Source: Ambrosia x helenae | Taxonomy: Eukaryota > Streptophyta > Magnoliopsida > Asterales > Asteraceae | Assembly: GCA_030844895.1 (NCBI GenBank) | Contig: JAUTDX010007385.1 | Coordinates: 124,001 to 188,000 of the forward strand | Direction of reading: 5' to 3' | Length of the DNA stretch: 64,000 nt | Shown: positions 12,101 to 27,100 of the stretch, piece after piece | Position numbering within the stretch: the stretch's first letter is position 1 | Layout of the letters: each line of letters opens with the position of its first letter | Translations under genes and position numbers: made by a program | The notes under the pieces: generated by a model | What the model saw: the letters and a program-made list of their open reading frames with translations, nothing else | The model's database searches: none | Told to the model about the DNA's origin: nothing

Positions 12101-15100
12101 CAAAGAATACTGAACAACAGTTTATAAAGGCTGGAAATTCTTACTCTTGGAAATAATTTTATAGCCTAATGTACACCCTTATTGGGTTAGTCACAGGACC
12201 CCGAATCTCCTATCCTTATAGGAGAAGCCTAATTATAGTATTAACAAACTAAAATGGGTGTCTCGTTGGACATTCAGGTGCTGTAGGTCAAAGAATACTG
12301 AACAACAGTTTATAAAGGCTGGAAATTCTTACTCTTGGAAATAATTTTATAGCCTAATGTACACCCTTATTGGGTTAGTCACAGGACCCCGAATCTCCTA
12401 TCCTTATAGGAGAAGCCTAATTATAGTATTAACAAACTAAAATGGGTGTCTCGTTGGACATTCAGGTGCTGTAGGTCAAAGAATACTGAACAACAGTTTA
12501 TAAAGGCTGGAAATTCTTACTCTTGGAAATAATTTTATAGCCTAATGTACACCCTTATTGGGTTAGTCACAGGACCCCGAATCTCCTATCCTTATAGGAG
12601 AAGCCTAATTATAGTATTAACAAACTAAAATGGGTGTCTCGTTGGACATTCAGGTGCTGTAGGTCAAAGAATACTGAACAACAGTTTATAAAGGCTGGAA
12701 ATTCTTACTCTTGGAAATAATTTTATAGCCTAATGTACACCCTTATTGGGTTAGTCACAGGACCCCGAATCTCCTATCCTTATAGGAGAAGCCTAATTAT
12801 AGTATTAACAAACTAAAATGGGTGTCTCGTTGGACATTCAGGTGCTGTAGGTCAAAGAATACTGAACAACAGTTTATAAAGGCTGGAAATTCTTACTCTT
12901 GGAAATAATTTTATAGCCTAATGTACACCCTTATTGGGTTAGTCACAGGACCCCGAATCTCCTATCCTTATAGGAGAAGCCTAATTATAGTATTAACAAA
13001 CTAAAATGGGTGTCTCGTTGGACATTCAGGTGCTGTAGGTCAAAGAATACTGAACAACAGTTTATAAAGGCTGGAAATTCTTACTCTTGGAAATAATTTT
13101 ATAGCCTAATGTACACCCTTATTGGGTTAGTCACAGGACCCCGAATCTCCTATCCTTATAGGAGAAGCCTAATTATAGTATTAACAAACTAAAATGGGTG
13201 TCTCGTTGGACATTCAGGTGCTGTAGGTCAAAGAATACTGAACAACAGTTTATAAAGGCTGGAAATTCTTACTCTTGGAAATAATTTTATAGCCTAATGT
13301 ACACCCTTATTGGGTTAGTCACAGGACCCCGAATCTCCTATCCTTATAGGAGAAGCCTAATTATAGTATTAACAAACTAAAATGGGTGTCTCGTTGGACA
13401 TTCAGGTGCTGTAGGTCAAAGAATACTGAACAACAGTTTATAAAGGCTGGAAATTCTTACTCTTGGAAATAATTTTATAGCCTAATGTACACCCTTATTG
13501 GGTTAGTCACAGGACCCCGAATCTCCTATCCTTATAGGAGAAGCCTAATTATAGTATTAACAAACTAAAATGGGTGTCTCGTTGGACATTCAGGTGCTGT
13601 AGGTCAAAGAATACTGAACAACAGTTTATAAAGGCTGGAAATTCTTACTCTTGGAAATAATTTTATAGCCTAATGTACACCCTTATTGGGTTAGTCACAG
13701 GACCCCGAATCTCCTATCCTTATAGGAGAAGCCTAATTATAGTATTAACAAACTAAAATGGGTGTCTCGTTGGACATTCAGGTGCTGTAGGTCAAAGAAT
13801 ACTGAACAACAGTTTATAAAGGCTGGAAATTCTTACTCTTGGAAATAATTTTATAGCCTAATGTACACCCTTATTGGGTTAGTCACAGGACCCCGAATCT
13901 CCTATCCTTATAGGAGAAGCCTAATTATAGTATTAACAAACTAAAATGGGTGTCTCGTTGGACATTCAGGTGCTGTAGGTCAAAGAATACTGAACAACAG
14001 TTTATAAAGGCTGGAAATTCTTACTCTTGGAAATAATTTTATAGCCTAATGTACACCCTTATTGGGTTAGTCACAGGACCCCGAATCTCCTATCCTTATA
14101 GGAGAAGCCTAATTATAGTATTAACAAACTAAAATGGGTGTCTCGTTGGACATTCAGGTGCTGTAGGTCAAAGAATACTGAACAACAGTTTATAAAGGCT
14201 GGAAATTCTTACTCTTGGAAATAATTTTATAGCCTAATGTACACCCTTATTGGGTTAGTCACAGGACCCCGAATCTCCTATCCTTATAGGAGAAGCCTAA
14301 TTATAGTATTAACAAACTAAAATGGGTGTCTCGTTGGACATTCAGGTGCTGTAGGTCAAAGAATACTGAACAACAGTTTATAAAGGCTGGAAATTCTTAC
14401 TCTTGGAAATAATTTTATAGCCTAATGTACACCCTTATTGGGTTAGTCACAGGACCCCGAATCTCCTATCCTTATAGGAGAAGCCTAATTATAGTATTAA
14501 CAAACTAAAATGGGTGTCTCGTTGGACATTCAGGTGCTGTAGGTCAAAGAATACTGAACAACAGTTTATAAAGGCTGGAAATTCTTACTCTTGGAAATAA
14601 TTTTATAGCCTAATGTACACCCTTATTGGGTTAGTCACAGGACCCCGAATCTCCTATCCTTATAGGAGAAGCCTAATTATAGTATTAACAAACTAAAATG
14701 GGTGTCTCGTTGGACATTCAGGTGCTGTAGGTCAAAGAATACTGAACAACAGTTTATAAAGGCTGGAAATTCTTACTCTTGGAAATAATTTTATAGCCTA
14801 ATGTACACCCTTATTGGGTTAGTCACAGGACCCCGAATCTCCTATCCTTATAGGAGAAGCCTAATTATAGTATTAACAAACTAAAATGGGTGTCTCGTTG
14901 GACATTCAGGTGCTGTAGGTCAAAGAATACTGAACAACAGTTTATAAAGGCTGGAAATTCTTACTCTTGGAAATAATTTTATAGCCTAATGTACACCCTT
15001 ATTGGGTTAGTCACAGGACCCCGAATCTCCTATCCTTATAGGAGAAGCCTAATTATAGTATTAACAAACTAAAATGGGTGTCTCGTTGGACATTCAGGTG

Positions 15101-18100
15101 CTGTAGGTCAAAGAATACTGAACAACAGTTTATAAAGGCTGGAAATTCTTACTCTTGGAAATAATTTTATAGCCTAATGTACACCCTTATTGGGTTAGTC
15201 ACAGGACCCCGAATCTCCTATCCTTATAGGAGAAGCCTAATTATAGTATTAACAAACTAAAATGGGTGTCTCGTTGGACATTCAGGTGCTGTAGGTCAAA
15301 GAATACTGAACAACAGTTTATAAAGGCTGGAAATTCTTACTCTTGGAAATAATTTTATAGCCTAATGTACACCCTTATTGGGTTAGTCACAGGACCCCGA
15401 ATCTCCTATCCTTATAGGAGAAGCCTAATTATAGTATTAACAAACTAAAATGGGTGTCTCGTTGGACATTCAGGTGCTGTAGGTCAAAGAATACTGAACA
15501 ACAGTTTATAAAGGCTGGAAATTCTTACTCTTGGAAATAATTTTATAGCCTAATGTACACCCTTATTGGGTTAGTCACAGGACCCCGAATCTCCTATCCT
15601 TATAGGAGAAGCCTAATTATAGTATTAACAAACTAAAATGGGTGTCTCGTTGGACATTCAGGTGCTGTAGGTCAAAGAATACTGAACAACAGTTTATAAA
15701 GGCTGGAAATTCTTACTCTTGGAAATAATTTTATAGCCTAATGTACACCCTTATTGGGTTAGTCACAGGACCCCGAATCTCCTATCCTTATAGGAGAAGC
15801 CTAATTATAGTATTAACAAACTAAAATGGGTGTCTCGTTGGACATTCAGGTGCTGTAGGTCAAAGAATACTGAACAACAGTTTATAAAGGCTGGAAATTC
15901 TTACTCTTGGAAATAATTTTATAGCCTAATGTACACCCTTATTGGGTTAGTCACAGGACCCCGAATCTCCTATCCTTATAGGAGAAGCCTAATTATAGTA
16001 TTAACAAACTAAAATGGGTGTCTCGTTGGACATTCAGGTGCTGTAGGTCAAAGAATACTGAACAACAGTTTATAAAGGCTGGAAATTCTTACTCTTGGAA
16101 ATAATTTTATAGCCTAATGTACACCCTTATTGGGTTAGTCACAGGACCCCGAATCTCCTATCCTTATAGGAGAAGCCTAATTATAGTATTAACAAACTAA
16201 AATGGGTGTCTCGTTGGACATTCAGGTGCTGTAGGTCAAAGAATACTGAACAACAGTTTATAAAGGCTGGAAATTCTTACTCTTGGAAATAATTTTATAG
16301 CCTAATGTACACCCTTATTGGGTTAGTCACAGGACCCCGAATCTCCTATCCTTATAGGAGAAGCCTAATTATAGTATTAACAAACTAAAATGGGTGTCTC
16401 GTTGGACATTCAGGTGCTGTAGGTCAAAGAATACTGAACAACAGTTTATAAAGGCTGGAAATTCTTACTCTTGGAAATAATTTTATAGCCTAATGTACAC
16501 CCTTATTGGGTTAGTCACAGGACCCCGAATCTCCTATCCTTATAGGAGAAGCCTAATTATAGTATTAACAAACTAAAATGGGTGTCTCGTTGGACATTCA
16601 GGTGCTGTAGGTCAAAGAATACTGAACAACAGTTTATAAAGGCTGGAAATTCTTACTCTTGGAAATAATTTTATAGCCTAATGTACACCCTTATTGGGTT
16701 AGTCACAGGACCCCGAATCTCCTATCCTTATAGGAGAAGCCTAATTATAGTATTAACAAACTAAAATGGGTGTCTCGTTGGACATTCAGGTGCTGTAGGT
16801 CAAAGAATACTGAACAACAGTTTATAAAGGCTGGAAATTCTTACTCTTGGAAATAATTTTATAGCCTAATGTACACCCTTATTGGGTTAGTCACAGGACC
16901 CCGAATCTCCTATCCTTATAGGAGAAGCCTAATTATAGTATTAACAAACTAAAATGGGTGTCTCGTTGGACATTCAGGTGCTGTAGGTCAAAGAATACTG
17001 AACAACAGTTTATAAAGGCTGGAAATTCTTACTCTTGGAAATAATTTTATAGCCTAATGTACACCCTTATTGGGTTAGTCACAGGACCCCGAATCTCCTA
17101 TCCTTATAGGAGAAGCCTAATTATAGTATTAACAAACTAAAATGGGTGTCTCGTTGGACATTCAGGTGCTGTAGGTCAAAGAATACTGAACAACAGTTTA
17201 TAAAGGCTGGAAATTCTTACTCTTGGAAATAATTTTATAGCCTAATGTACACCCTTATTGGGTTAGTCACAGGACCCCGAATCTCCTATCCTTATAGGAG
17301 AAGCCTAATTATAGTATTAACAAACTAAAATGGGTGTCTCGTTGGACATTCAGGTGCTGTAGGTCAAAGAATACTGAACAACAGTTTATAAAGGCTGGAA
17401 ATTCTTACTCTTGGAAATAATTTTATAGCCTAATGTACACCCTTATTGGGTTAGTCACAGGACCCCGAATCTCCTATCCTTATAGGAGAAGCCTAATTAT
17501 AGTATTAACAAACTAAAATGGGTGTCTCGTTGGACATTCAGGTGCTGTAGGTCAAAGAATACTGAACAACAGTTTATAAAGGCTGGAAATTCTTACTCTT
17601 GGAAATAATTTTATAGCCTAATGTACACCCTTATTGGGTTAGTCACAGGACCCCGAATCTCCTATCCTTATAGGAGAAGCCTAATTATAGTATTAACAAA
17701 CTAAAATGGGTGTCTCGTTGGACATTCAGGTGCTGTAGGTCAAAGAATACTGAACAACAGTTTATAAAGGCTGGAAATTCTTACTCTTGGAAATAATTTT
17801 ATAGCCTAATGTACACCCTTATTGGGTTAGTCACAGGACCCCGAATCTCCTATCCTTATAGGAGAAGCCTAATTATAGTATTAACAAACTAAAATGGGTG
17901 TCTCGTTGGACATTCAGGTGCTGTAGGTCAAAGAATACTGAACAACAGTTTATAAAGGCTGGAAATTCTTACTCTTGGAAATAATTTTATAGCCTAATGT
18001 ACACCCTTATTGGGTTAGTCACAGGACCCCGAATCTCCTATCCTTATAGGAGAAGCCTAATTATAGTATTAACAAACTAAAATGGGTGTCTCGTTGGACA

Positions 18101-21100
18101 TTCAGGTGCTGTAGGTCAAAGAATACTGAACAACAGTTTATAAAGGCTGGAAATTCTTACTCTTGGAAATAATTTTATAGCCTAATGTACACCCTTATTG
18201 GGTTAGTCACAGGACCCCGAATCTCCTATCCTTATAGGAGAAGCCTAATTATAGTATTAACAAACTAAAATGGGTGTCTCGTTGGACATTCAGGTGCTGT
18301 AGGTCAAAGAATACTGAACAACAGTTTATAAAGGCTGGAAATTCTTACTCTTGGAAATAATTTTATAGCCTAATGTACACCCTTATTGGGTTAGTCACAG
18401 GACCCCGAATCTCCTATCCTTATAGGAGAAGCCTAATTATAGTATTAACAAACTAAAATGGGTGTCTCGTTGGACATTCAGGTGCTGTAGGTCAAAGAAT
18501 ACTGAACAACAGTTTATAAAGGCTGGAAATTCTTACTCTTGGAAATAATTTTATAGCCTAATGTACACCCTTATTGGGTTAGTCACAGGACCCCGAATCT
18601 CCTATCCTTATAGGAGAAGCCTAATTATAGTATTAACAAACTAAAATGGGTGTCTCGTTGGACATTCAGGTGCTGTAGGTCAAAGAATACTGAACAACAG
18701 TTTATAAAGGCTGGAAATTCTTACTCTTGGAAATAATTTTATAGCCTAATGTACACCCTTATTGGGTTAGTCACAGGACCCCGAATCTCCTATCCTTATA
18801 GGAGAAGCCTAATTATAGTATTAACAAACTAAAATGGGTGTCTCGTTGGACATTCAGGTGCTGTAGGTCAAAGAATACTGAACAACAGTTTATAAAGGCT
18901 GGAAATTCTTACTCTTGGAAATAATTTTATAGCCTAATGTACACCCTTATTGGGTTAGTCACAGGACCCCGAATCTCCTATCCTTATAGGAGAAGCCTAA
19001 TTATAGTATTAACAAACTAAAATGGGTGTCTCGTTGGACATTCAGGTGCTGTAGGTCAAAGAATACTGAACAACAGTTTATAAAGGCTGGAAATTCTTAC
19101 TCTTGGAAATAATTTTATAGCCTAATGTACACCCTTATTGGGTTAGTCACAGGACCCCGAATCTCCTATCCTTATAGGAGAAGCCTAATTATAGTATTAA
19201 CAAACTAAAATGGGTGTCTCGTTGGACATTCAGGTGCTGTAGGTCAAAGAATACTGAACAACAGTTTATAAAGGCTGGAAATTCTTACTCTTGGAAATAA
19301 TTTTATAGCCTAATGTACACCCTTATTGGGTTAGTCACAGGACCCCGAATCTCCTATCCTTATAGGAGAAGCCTAATTATAGTATTAACAAACTAAAATG
19401 GGTGTCTCGTTGGACATTCAGGTGCTGTAGGTCAAAGAATACTGAACAACAGTTTATAAAGGCTGGAAATTCTTACTCTTGGAAATAATTTTATAGCCTA
19501 ATGTACACCCTTATTGGGTTAGTCACAGGACCCCGAATCTCCTATCCTTATAGGAGAAGCCTAATTATAGTATTAACAAACTAAAATGGGTGTCTCGTTG
19601 GACATTCAGGTGCTGTAGGTCAAAGAATACTGAACAACAGTTTATAAAGGCTGGAAATTCTTACTCTTGGAAATAATTTTATAGCCTAATGTACACCCTT
19701 ATTGGGTTAGTCACAGGACCCCGAATCTCCTATCCTTATAGGAGAAGCCTAATTATAGTATTAACAAACTAAAATGGGTGTCTCGTTGGACATTCAGGTG
19801 CTGTAGGTCAAAGAATACTGAACAACAGTTTATAAAGGCTGGAAATTCTTACTCTTGGAAATAATTTTATAGCCTAATGTACACCCTTATTGGGTTAGTC
19901 ACAGGACCCCGAATCTCCTATCCTTATAGGAGAAGCCTAATTATAGTATTAACAAACTAAAATGGGTGTCTCGTTGGACATTCAGGTGCTGTAGGTCAAA
20001 GAATACTGAACAACAGTTTATAAAGGCTGGAAATTCTTACTCTTGGAAATAATTTTATAGCCTAATGTACACCCTTATTGGGTTAGTCACAGGACCCCGA
20101 ATCTCCTATCCTTATAGGAGAAGCCTAATTATAGTATTAACAAACTAAAATGGGTGTCTCGTTGGACATTCAGGTGCTGTAGGTCAAAGAATACTGAACA
20201 ACAGTTTATAAAGGCTGGAAATTCTTACTCTTGGAAATAATTTTATAGCCTAATGTACACCCTTATTGGGTTAGTCACAGGACCCCGAATCTCCTATCCT
20301 TATAGGAGAAGCCTAATTATAGTATTAACAAACTAAAATGGGTGTCTCGTTGGACATTCAGGTGCTGTAGGTCAAAGAATACTGAACAACAGTTTATAAA
20401 GGCTGGAAATTCTTACTCTTGGAAATAATTTTATAGCCTAATGTACACCCTTATTGGGTTAGTCACAGGACCCCGAATCTCCTATCCTTATAGGAGAAGC
20501 CTAATTATAGTATTAACAAACTAAAATGGGTGTCTCGTTGGACATTCAGGTGCTGTAGGTCAAAGAATACTGAACAACAGTTTATAAAGGCTGGAAATTC
20601 TTACTCTTGGAAATAATTTTATAGCCTAATGTACACCCTTATTGGGTTAGTCACAGGACCCCGAATCTCCTATCCTTATAGGAGAAGCCTAATTATAGTA
20701 TTAACAAACTAAAATGGGTGTCTCGTTGGACATTCAGGTGCTGTAGGTCAAAGAATACTGAACAACAGTTTATAAAGGCTGGAAATTCTTACTCTTGGAA
20801 ATAATTTTATAGCCTAATGTACACCCTTATTGGGTTAGTCACAGGACCCCGAATCTCCTATCCTTATAGGAGAAGCCTAATTATAGTATTAACAAACTAA
20901 AATGGGTGTCTCGTTGGACATTCAGGTGCTGTAGGTCAAAGAATACTGAACAACAGTTTATAAAGGCTGGAAATTCTTACTCTTGGAAATAATTTTATAG
21001 CCTAATGTACACCCTTATTGGGTTAGTCACAGGACCCCGAATCTCCTATCCTTATAGGAGAAGCCTAATTATAGTATTAACAAACTAAAATGGGTGTCTC

Positions 21101-24100
21101 GTTGGACATTCAGGTGCTGTAGGTCAAAGAATACTGAACAACAGTTTATAAAGGCTGGAAATTCTTACTCTTGGAAATAATTTTATAGCCTAATGTACAC
21201 CCTTATTGGGTTAGTCACAGGACCCCGAATCTCCTATCCTTATAGGAGAAGCCTAATTATAGTATTAACAAACTAAAATGGGTGTCTCGTTGGACATTCA
21301 GGTGCTGTAGGTCAAAGAATACTGAACAACAGTTTATAAAGGCTGGAAATTCTTACTCTTGGAAATAATTTTATAGCCTAATGTACACCCTTATTGGGTT
21401 AGTCACAGGACCCCGAATCTCCTATCCTTATAGGAGAAGCCTAATTATAGTATTAACAAACTAAAATGGGTGTCTCGTTGGACATTCAGGTGCTGTAGGT
21501 CAAAGAATACTGAACAACAGTTTATAAAGGCTGGAAATTCTTACTCTTGGAAATAATTTTATAGCCTAATGTACACCCTTATTGGGTTAGTCACAGGACC
21601 CCGAATCTCCTATCCTTATAGGAGAAGCCTAATTATAGTATTAACAAACTAAAATGGGTGTCTCGTTGGACATTCAGGTGCTGTAGGTCAAAGAATACTG
21701 AACAACAGTTTATAAAGGCTGGAAATTCTTACTCTTGGAAATAATTTTATAGCCTAATGTACACCCTTATTGGGTTAGTCACAGGACCCCGAATCTCCTA
21801 TCCTTATAGGAGAAGCCTAATTATAGTATTAACAAACTAAAATGGGTGTCTCGTTGGACATTCAGGTGCTGTAGGTCAAAGAATACTGAACAACAGTTTA
21901 TAAAGGCTGGAAATTCTTACTCTTGGAAATAATTTTATAGCCTAATGTACACCCTTATTGGGTTAGTCACAGGACCCCGAATCTCCTATCCTTATAGGAG
22001 AAGCCTAATTATAGTATTAACAAACTAAAATGGGTGTCTCGTTGGACATTCAGGTGCTGTAGGTCAAAGAATACTGAACAACAGTTTATAAAGGCTGGAA
22101 ATTCTTACTCTTGGAAATAATTTTATAGCCTAATGTACACCCTTATTGGGTTAGTCACAGGACCCCGAATCTCCTATCCTTATAGGAGAAGCCTAATTAT
22201 AGTATTAACAAACTAAAATGGGTGTCTCGTTGGACATTCAGGTGCTGTAGGTCAAAGAATACTGAACAACAGTTTATAAAGGCTGGAAATTCTTACTCTT
22301 GGAAATAATTTTATAGCCTAATGTACACCCTTATTGGGTTAGTCACAGGACCCCGAATCTCCTATCCTTATAGGAGAAGCCTAATTATAGTATTAACAAA
22401 CTAAAATGGGTGTCTCGTTGGACATTCAGGTGCTGTAGGTCAAAGAATACTGAACAACAGTTTATAAAGGCTGGAAATTCTTACTCTTGGAAATAATTTT
22501 ATAGCCTAATGTACACCCTTATTGGGTTAGTCACAGGACCCCGAATCTCCTATCCTTATAGGAGAAGCCTAATTATAGTATTAACAAACTAAAATGGGTG
22601 TCTCGTTGGACATTCAGGTGCTGTAGGTCAAAGAATACTGAACAACAGTTTATAAAGGCTGGAAATTCTTACTCTTGGAAATAATTTTATAGCCTAATGT
22701 ACACCCTTATTGGGTTAGTCACAGGACCCCGAATCTCCTATCCTTATAGGAGAAGCCTAATTATAGTATTAACAAACTAAAATGGGTGTCTCGTTGGACA
22801 TTCAGGTGCTGTAGGTCAAAGAATACTGAACAACAGTTTATAAAGGCTGGAAATTCTTACTCTTGGAAATAATTTTATAGCCTAATGTACACCCTTATTG
22901 GGTTAGTCACAGGACCCCGAATCTCCTATCCTTATAGGAGAAGCCTAATTATAGTATTAACAAACTAAAATGGGTGTCTCGTTGGACATTCAGGTGCTGT
23001 AGGTCAAAGAATACTGAACAACAGTTTATAAAGGCTGGAAATTCTTACTCTTGGAAATAATTTTATAGCCTAATGTACACCCTTATTGGGTTAGTCACAG
23101 GACCCCGAATCTCCTATCCTTATAGGAGAAGCCTAATTATAGTATTAACAAACTAAAATGGGTGTCTCGTTGGACATTCAGGTGCTGTAGGTCAAAGAAT
23201 ACTGAACAACAGTTTATAAAGGCTGGAAATTCTTACTCTTGGAAATAATTTTATAGCCTAATGTACACCCTTATTGGGTTAGTCACAGGACCCCGAATCT
23301 CCTATCCTTATAGGAGAAGCCTAATTATAGTATTAACAAACTAAAATGGGTGTCTCGTTGGACATTCAGGTGCTGTAGGTCAAAGAATACTGAACAACAG
23401 TTTATAAAGGCTGGAAATTCTTACTCTTGGAAATAATTTTATAGCCTAATGTACACCCTTATTGGGTTAGTCACAGGACCCCGAATCTCCTATCCTTATA
23501 GGAGAAGCCTAATTATAGTATTAACAAACTAAAATGGGTGTCTCGTTGGACATTCAGGTGCTGTAGGTCAAAGAATACTGAACAACAGTTTATAAAGGCT
23601 GGAAATTCTTACTCTTGGAAATAATTTTATAGCCTAATGTACACCCTTATTGGGTTAGTCACAGGACCCCGAATCTCCTATCCTTATAGGAGAAGCCTAA
23701 TTATAGTATTAACAAACTAAAATGGGTGTCTCGTTGGACATTCAGGTGCTGTAGGTCAAAGAATACTGAACAACAGTTTATAAAGGCTGGAAATTCTTAC
23801 TCTTGGAAATAATTTTATAGCCTAATGTACACCCTTATTGGGTTAGTCACAGGACCCCGAATCTCCTATCCTTATAGGAGAAGCCTAATTATAGTATTAA
23901 CAAACTAAAATGGGTGTCTCGTTGGACATTCAGGTGCTGTAGGTCAAAGAATACTGAACAACAGTTTATAAAGGCTGGAAATTCTTACTCTTGGAAATAA
24001 TTTTATAGCCTAATGTACACCCTTATTGGGTTAGTCACAGGACCCCGAATCTCCTATCCTTATAGGAGAAGCCTAATTATAGTATTAACAAACTAAAATG

Positions 24101-27100
24101 GGTGTCTCGTTGGACATTCAGGTGCTGTAGGTCAAAGAATACTGAACAACAGTTTATAAAGGCTGGAAATTCTTACTCTTGGAAATAATTTTATAGCCTA
24201 ATGTACACCCTTATTGGGTTAGTCACAGGACCCCGAATCTCCTATCCTTATAGGAGAAGCCTAATTATAGTATTAACAAACTAAAATGGGTGTCTCGTTG
24301 GACATTCAGGTGCTGTAGGTCAAAGAATACTGAACAACAGTTTATAAAGGCTGGAAATTCTTACTCTTGGAAATAATTTTATAGCCTAATGTACACCCTT
24401 ATTGGGTTAGTCACAGGACCCCGAATCTCCTATCCTTATAGGAGAAGCCTAATTATAGTATTAACAAACTAAAATGGGTGTCTCGTTGGACATTCAGGTG
24501 CTGTAGGTCAAAGAATACTGAACAACAGTTTATAAAGGCTGGAAATTCTTACTCTTGGAAATAATTTTATAGCCTAATGTACACCCTTATTGGGTTAGTC
24601 ACAGGACCCCGAATCTCCTATCCTTATAGGAGAAGCCTAATTATAGTATTAACAAACTAAAATGGGTGTCTCGTTGGACATTCAGGTGCTGTAGGTCAAA
24701 GAATACTGAACAACAGTTTATAAAGGCTGGAAATTCTTACTCTTGGAAATAATTTTATAGCCTAATGTACACCCTTATTGGGTTAGTCACAGGACCCCGA
24801 ATCTCCTATCCTTATAGGAGAAGCCTAATTATAGTATTAACAAACTAAAATGGGTGTCTCGTTGGACATTCAGGTGCTGTAGGTCAAAGAATACTGAACA
24901 ACAGTTTATAAAGGCTGGAAATTCTTACTCTTGGAAATAATTTTATAGCCTAATGTACACCCTTATTGGGTTAGTCACAGGACCCCGAATCTCCTATCCT
25001 TATAGGAGAAGCCTAATTATAGTATTAACAAACTAAAATGGGTGTCTCGTTGGACATTCAGGTGCTGTAGGTCAAAGAATACTGAACAACAGTTTATAAA
25101 GGCTGGAAATTCTTACTCTTGGAAATAATTTTATAGCCTAATGTACACCCTTATTGGGTTAGTCACAGGACCCCGAATCTCCTATCCTTATAGGAGAAGC
25201 CTAATTATAGTATTAACAAACTAAAATGGGTGTCTCGTTGGACATTCAGGTGCTGTAGGTCAAAGAATACTGAACAACAGTTTATAAAGGCTGGAAATTC
25301 TTACTCTTGGAAATAATTTTATAGCCTAATGTACACCCTTATTGGGTTAGTCACAGGACCCCGAATCTCCTATCCTTATAGGAGAAGCCTAATTATAGTA
25401 TTAACAAACTAAAATGGGTGTCTCGTTGGACATTCAGGTGCTGTAGGTCAAAGAATACTGAACAACAGTTTATAAAGGCTGGAAATTCTTACTCTTGGAA
25501 ATAATTTTATAGCCTAATGTACACCCTTATTGGGTTAGTCACAGGACCCCGAATCTCCTATCCTTATAGGAGAAGCCTAATTATAGTATTAACAAACTAA
25601 AATGGGTGTCTCGTTGGACATTCAGGTGCTGTAGGTCAAAGAATACTGAACAACAGTTTATAAAGGCTGGAAATTCTTACTCTTGGAAATAATTTTATAG
25701 CCTAATGTACACCCTTATTGGGTTAGTCACAGGACCCCGAATCTCCTATCCTTATAGGAGAAGCCTAATTATAGTATTAACAAACTAAAATGGGTGTCTC
25801 GTTGGACATTCAGGTGCTGTAGGTCAAAGAATACTGAACAACAGTTTATAAAGGCTGGAAATTCTTACTCTTGGAAATAATTTTATAGCCTAATGTACAC
25901 CCTTATTGGGTTAGTCACAGGACCCCGAATCTCCTATCCTTATAGGAGAAGCCTAATTATAGTATTAACAAACTAAAATGGGTGTCTCGTTGGACATTCA
26001 GGTGCTGTAGGTCAAAGAATACTGAACAACAGTTTATAAAGGCTGGAAATTCTTACTCTTGGAAATAATTTTATAGCCTAATGTACACCCTTATTGGGTT
26101 AGTCACAGGACCCCGAATCTCCTATCCTTATAGGAGAAGCCTAATTATAGTATTAACAAACTAAAATGGGTGTCTCGTTGGACATTCAGGTGCTGTAGGT
26201 CAAAGAATACTGAACAACAGTTTATAAAGGCTGGAAATTCTTACTCTTGGAAATAATTTTATAGCCTAATGTACACCCTTATTGGGTTAGTCACAGGACC
26301 CCGAATCTCCTATCCTTATAGGAGAAGCCTAATTATAGTATTAACAAACTAAAATGGGTGTCTCGTTGGACATTCAGGTGCTGTAGGTCAAAGAATACTG
26401 AACAACAGTTTATAAAGGCTGGAAATTCTTACTCTTGGAAATAATTTTATAGCCTAATGTACACCCTTATTGGGTTAGTCACAGGACCCCGAATCTCCTA
26501 TCCTTATAGGAGAAGCCTAATTATAGTATTAACAAACTAAAATGGGTGTCTCGTTGGACATTCAGGTGCTGTAGGTCAAAGAATACTGAACAACAGTTTA
26601 TAAAGGCTGGAAATTCTTACTCTTGGAAATAATTTTATAGCCTAATGTACACCCTTATTGGGTTAGTCACAGGACCCCGAATCTCCTATCCTTATAGGAG
26701 AAGCCTAATTATAGTATTAACAAACTAAAATGGGTGTCTCGTTGGACATTCAGGTGCTGTAGGTCAAAGAATACTGAACAACAGTTTATAAAGGCTGGAA
26801 ATTCTTACTCTTGGAAATAATTTTATAGCCTAATGTACACCCTTATTGGGTTAGTCACAGGACCCCGAATCTCCTATCCTTATAGGAGAAGCCTAATTAT
26901 AGTATTAACAAACTAAAATGGGTGTCTCGTTGGACATTCAGGTGCTGTAGGTCAAAGAATACTGAACAACAGTTTATAAAGGCTGGAAATTCTTACTCTT
27001 GGAAATAATTTTATAGCCTAATGTACACCCTTATTGGGTTAGTCACAGGACCCCGAATCTCCTATCCTTATAGGAGAAGCCTAATTATAGTATTAACAAA